Below, one piece after another: positions 5,889-7,660 of a DNA stretch of 7,660 bases. Numbering within the stretch: the first letter of the stretch is position 1; each line of letters begins with the position of its first letter. This DNA comes from an uncultured Oscillibacter sp. Its GTDB lineage: Bacteria > Bacillota > Clostridia > Oscillospirales > Oscillospiraceae. Position numbers and translations under genes: made by a program. The notes under the pieces are model-generated. The model did not search any database, was not told the origin of the DNA, and was given only the letters and a program-made list of their open reading frames with translations. The stretch lies in assembly GCA_946494635.1 (NCBI GenBank), contig CAMMCS010000091.1:1-7660 (forward strand), given 5' to 3'.

Positions 5889-6004
5889 CATGAGGAATTA
5901 GGAGTGAGGAATTAGGAATTTTTCCAAAACAGGCCGTAGGGGCGGCAATCTGCCGCCCGGAAGATGAATGCAGAGAGTGGAGAGTGAAGAGTGGAGAGTT
6001 GAGA
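5889..6004. repeat. Intergenic repeat patch (copy 2 of the A/G-rich family) with REP-like hairpin
   Basis: The patch starts with overlapping GAGGAATTAGGA units (5890-5920), similar to the opposite-strand edge near 3590-3603. A GC hairpin GGGCGGC/GCCGCCC follows (5940-5946 with 5952-5958, loop AATCT), resembling REP-type elements. It ends with 5977-6004, which matches 3509-3536 at 27 of 28 positions. No gene is visible. The order suggests a composite of several short dispersed repeat modules, not one insertion element. Confidence 0.65.
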
Positions 6005-6055
6005 TAAAAGATAAGAGATACCCCTTCGCCGGGAAATATCTCTTATCTTTTATCT
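6002..6055. repeat. Long perfect hairpin (18-19 bp stem)
   Basis: GATAAAAGATAAGAGATA (6003-6020) is exactly complementary to 6037-6054, and one more A-T pair is possible outside. The 16-nt loop contains CCC and GGG that can extend the stem. It lies 17 bp past the stop of the minus-strand orphan gene. There is no classical U-run on either strand, so a terminator or 3'-end stabiliser role is possible but unproven. Confidence 0.75.
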
Positions 6056-6071
6056 TTTCACTTTTATCTTC

Positions 6072-6596
6072 TTAGTCTTCCCACTCCGCCTTATGCTGTT
6101 CCCACCAGGCGGGGAACGCCGGGTCTTTCGGGGAGAGGGTGGGTTTAATAATATCGGTATTCAAAATAGTAGAATTGTTTGCTTTTCCATCAAAAGCAGC
6201 CAACAAAGAATGACCGTCATTGATAGCACCCAAATACAAAAATTCCAGCAGAACGCCCTTGTTGGTCGTCCAGTGTGTGCCGGAATAGGTGAGAAACGCC
6301 TCGTTGATCTGCAAGGTGTCGTTCCCGACATGGATATTCTTCAACTGACCATAGAGGTATTGAATATTTTTCTTATTGGCCAGCACCTTTTCCCGGTTGA
6401 ATACAACAATGCGCTCCGCGTCGGGGCTGTACCCCCGCAGACGGGAAAACAAAATGCTGTTAAAGCACTGGTCCTCCGGCGTTTCCTCCTTGGCGATACA
6501 CCGATTGAAGATAGCCTGGACATTGTCCTCGTTCAGATCGATCGGACGAAAGCCCTGTTCCTCGATTTTCTTTGCATACTTGTCACGCAAGCCCAC
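6072..6596 (-). CDS. Uncharacterised protein of 174 residues, A+T-rich relative to neighbours
   Basis: I do not recognise a named family. The protein is predicted soluble, without signal peptide or membrane helix. It opens MGLRDKYAKKIEEQGF and has a middle section with VVFNREKVLANKKNIQYLYGQLKNIH (about 64-89). It then has alternating hydrophobic and polar segments (TLQINEAFLTYSGTHWTTNKGVLLEFLYLGA) and ends in a tail PTLSPKDPAFPAWWEQHKAEWED. Two cysteines sit near residues 33 and 44. The start is a GTG at 6596 with GGAGGGGG about 8 nt upstream and no better in-frame start. Codon use is clearly more A/T-rich than in neighbouring genes, suggesting acquisition from elsewhere. A good promoter lies upstream and it is divergent from the flavoprotein gene. 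The PAWWEQHKAEWE ending and lack of homology I can name leave function open. Confidence 0.75.
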   Translation of the reverse strand: MGLRDKYAKKIEEQGFRPIDLNEDNVQAIFNRCIAKEETPEDQCFNSILFSRLRGYSPDAERIVVFNREKVLANKKNIQYLYGQLKNIHVGNDTLQINEAFLTYSGTHWTTNKGVLLEFLYLGAINDGHSLLAAFDGKANNSTILNTDIIKPTLSPKDPAFPAWWEQHKAEWED

Positions 6597-6613
6597 GACA
6601 CGATCCCCCTCCC

Positions 6614-6628
6614 GCGCCGGAACGGCGC
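6614..6628 (-). other. Leader hairpin of the 174-residue orphan gene
   Basis: GCGCCG and CGGCGC form a 6-bp, all G-C stem around a 3-nt loop, directly upstream of the GGAGGGGG ribosome binding site. It could shield the mRNA 5' end or affect translation; the function is inferred. Confidence 0.35.
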
Positions 6629-6645
6629 CAAATCATTCCATCCCC

Positions 6646-6674
6646 ATCATACCGGATTTTTCCCCGCCCCGCAA
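6646..6674 (-). promoter_or_regulatory. Predicted sigma-A promoter of the 174-residue orphan gene
   Basis: On the minus strand, -35 TTGCGG (6669-6674), a 17-bp spacer and -10 TATGAT (6646-6651) lie about 50 bp before the GTG start. Confidence 0.65.
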
Positions 6675-6704
6675 GAGGCGTTTTCCGCCTCCCGCCTGGG
6701 CGGG
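6675..6704. promoter_or_regulatory. Inverted repeats between two divergent promoters (possible operators)
   Basis: Two dyads abut each other: GAGGCG/CGCCTC (6675-6680 with 6686-6691, 5-nt spacer) and CCCGC/GCGGG (6691-6695 with 6700-6704). Together they fill the gap between the -35 boxes of the divergent promoters at 6669-6674 and 6707-6712. This is a typical place for a shared regulator, but GC-rich dyads also arise by chance in this genome. Confidence 0.35.
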
Positions 6705-6706
6705 GG

Positions 6707-6735
6707 TTGTCCCGGCGCGGGGCCTCTGCTATAAT
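6707..6735 (+). promoter_or_regulatory. Predicted sigma-A promoter of the flavoprotein gene
   Basis: -35 TTGTCC (6707-6712), a 17-bp spacer and a perfect -10 TATAAT (6730-6735) lie 42 bp before the ATG at 6778. Confidence 0.8.
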
Positions 6736-6777
6736 GGAGGCACATCCAGGGGAAACCAAATCATGGAGGGGAAGTTT

Positions 6778-7404
6778 ATGAAGATCGTGGCCATCAACGG
6801 CAGTCCCAGAAAGAACGGCAACACCGCCCAGGTGCTGGAGGTAGTCCGGCAGGAGGTGGAGGCCGCCGGCGTGGAGTTCCAGGTGTTCCAGCCCGGCGCC
6901 AGGGTCCATCCCTGCCTGGCCTGCTACCACTGCCTGAACACCGGCAGCCTCCGGTGCGTCCAGACCGACGACATGGTCAACGACATCATCGCCGCCTGTA
7001 TCGAGGCGGACGGCATCCTGCTGGCCGCGCCCGTGTACCACGGCGGCATCGCCGGGAACATGAAGTGTGTGCTGGACCGGCTGATGCTGGCGGCGGGCTG
7101 CGGCGTGAACCAGCTCCACCACAAGGTGGGCGGCGCCCTGTGCACCCTGCGCCGCAGCGGCGGCATGGAGACGTACCAGCAGCTGCTGGGCACCATGGAC
7201 GCCATGGAGATGGTGATCGTCACCTCTGACTACTGGGGCGCCGTCCACGGCGCGGACCCCGGTGAGGTCCAGGGGGACACCGAGGGCATGGAGGTGGCCG
7301 CCAAGCTGGGCCGCAACATGGCCTGGATGGTGAAGGTCCTGGCGGAGAGCAAGGTCCCCGTGCCGGAGACGCACCCCCGCACCATGACCAACTTCATCCG
7401 GTAA
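6778..7404 (+). CDS. NAD(P)H-dependent FMN reductase / iron-sulfur-flavoprotein-like protein
   Basis: The 208-residue protein has a flavodoxin-like fold. It starts MKIVAINGSPRKNGNT, the FMN phosphate-binding loop (about residues 7-16). Later come AAPVYHGGIAGNMKCVLDR (about 83-101) and TSDYWGAVHGA (about 149-159), both near the flavin in this family. A cysteine group Cys46-x2-Cys49-x2-Cys52-x7-Cys60, followed by DDM, fits the compact motif that binds a 4Fe-4S cluster in iron-sulfur flavoproteins; many relatives keep only some of these cysteines. It should pass electrons from NAD(P)H or ferredoxin to an unknown acceptor in the cytoplasm. The ATG at 6778 is chosen because GGAGGGG lies just upstream and the family begins at MKIVAINGSP; an in-frame ATG at 6763 overlaps that ribosome site. 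A small membrane protein follows 54 bp downstream, perhaps in the same transcript. Confidence 0.9.
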   Translation: MKIVAINGSPRKNGNTAQVLEVVRQEVEAAGVEFQVFQPGARVHPCLACYHCLNTGSLRCVQTDDMVNDIIAACIEADGILLAAPVYHGGIAGNMKCVLDRLMLAAGCGVNQLHHKVGGALCTLRRSGGMETYQQLLGTMDAMEMVIVTSDYWGAVHGADPGEVQGDTEGMEVAAKLGRNMAWMVKVLAESKVPVPETHPRTMTNFIR

Positions 7405-7433
7405 GCCGGGGAGACCGCTCCTGCGGCCCCGGC
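7405..7433 (+). other. GC-rich hairpin directly after the flavoprotein stop codon
   Basis: GCCGGGG (7405-7411) pairs with CCCCGGC (7427-7433), with an inner CCGC/GCGG stem (7415-7418 with 7423-7426), an AGA bulge and a TCCT loop. There is no T-run after it, so it is not a normal intrinsic terminator. It may be a partial terminator or a processing/stability element between two cotranscribed genes. Confidence 0.45.
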
Positions 7434-7458
7434 AGATGGCGGAAGGGGGAGCTTGAAG

Positions 7459-7660
7459 ATGAGCCCGCTGCTATACAGTTCCAACGGGGACGGATGGTTC
7501 TCAATTTTTGTGATCGTGCCGGCAGTCGGCCTGGTCATCTGGGGCCTGAACAAGTTCTGGCTGTACCGCCTGAAAAAGGGTGATATAGACTATTCGCCGG
7601 CGGGGTACCGCAAGAGGGCCCGGCGCTTCGCCATCCTGTTGGCGGCGGTGCTTCTGGGCG
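7459..7660 (+). CDS. Small membrane protein, N-terminal part (runs off the right edge)
   Basis: The reading frame is open from ATG 7459 to the window end (67 codons). It starts MSPLLYSSNGDGWFSIFVIV. A first membrane helix spans about residues 14-36 (FSIFVIVPAVGLVIWGLNKFWLY). A basic, polar stretch RLKKGDIDYSPAGYRKRARR follows. A second hydrophobic helix begins at about residue 59 (FAILLAAVLLG). The start is supported by AAGGGGGAG about 7 nt upstream. It lies in the same direction as the flavoprotein gene and may be cotranscribed. No family is recognised from the visible part. Confidence 0.7.
   Translation, partial: MSPLLYSSNGDGWFSIFVIVPAVGLVIWGLNKFWLYRLKKGDIDYSPAGYRKRARRFAILLAAVLLG

Noticed and set aside
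7405..7433. Intrinsic terminator after the flavoprotein gene
   Set aside because: The hairpin is strong but has no following T-run, so it was listed only as an unassigned hairpin.

Overview
The window looks like chromosomal DNA of a GC-rich, endospore-forming Clostridia relative, most likely an Oscillospiraceae gut bacterium of the Flavonifractor/Oscillibacter/Lawsonibacter type. This placement is inferred from the GC-rich codon use, the strong AGGAG-type ribosome binding sites, a collagen-like protein of the exosporium type, a protein joining a copper-amine-oxidase-N-like domain to PepSY domains, and short A/G-rich intergenic repeats. It is not proven by a marker gene.

Layout from left to right. 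(1) The 5' part of a guanine deaminase gene (guaD) is on the minus strand and runs off the left edge. Its leader carries a clear but divergent purine (guanine-type) riboswitch, preceded by a good promoter and followed by a possible Shine-Dalgarno-sequestering helix. (2) Divergent from it is a ZIP-family metal transporter of the GufA type. It ends at a perfectly palindromic, two-way terminator shared with the convergent gene. (3) A minus-strand block is read in the order thiI (tRNA 4-thiouridine synthetase), cinA (NMN deamidase/competence-damage protein), then a collagen-like, cysteine-rich, probable spore-surface protein with near-perfect 27-bp Gly-X-Y repeats. (4) Divergent from thiI is a secreted or membrane-anchored protein with two PepSY domains, closed by a strong terminator. 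(5) An intergenic repeat patch follows, containing an A/G-rich repeat also found between thiI and cinA, a REP-like GC hairpin and an 18-bp perfect hairpin. (6) A minus-strand orphan gene of 174 codons is visibly richer in A+T than its surroundings. (7) Divergent from it are an NAD(P)H-dependent FMN reductase-like flavoprotein with a four-cysteine cluster and, behind it, the start of a small membrane protein that runs off the right edge.

Most genes are ordinary housekeeping or accessory functions and do not form one obvious pathway. The best-supported item of interest is the guanine-type riboswitch placed on a guanine catabolic gene, whose loop-loop contact appears to be preserved by compensating changes. 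The collagen-like repeat gene, the shared intergenic repeat family and the A+T-rich orphan are secondary interests. No CRISPR array, transposase, rRNA or tRNA gene was seen, and I found no convincing new multi-gene system.
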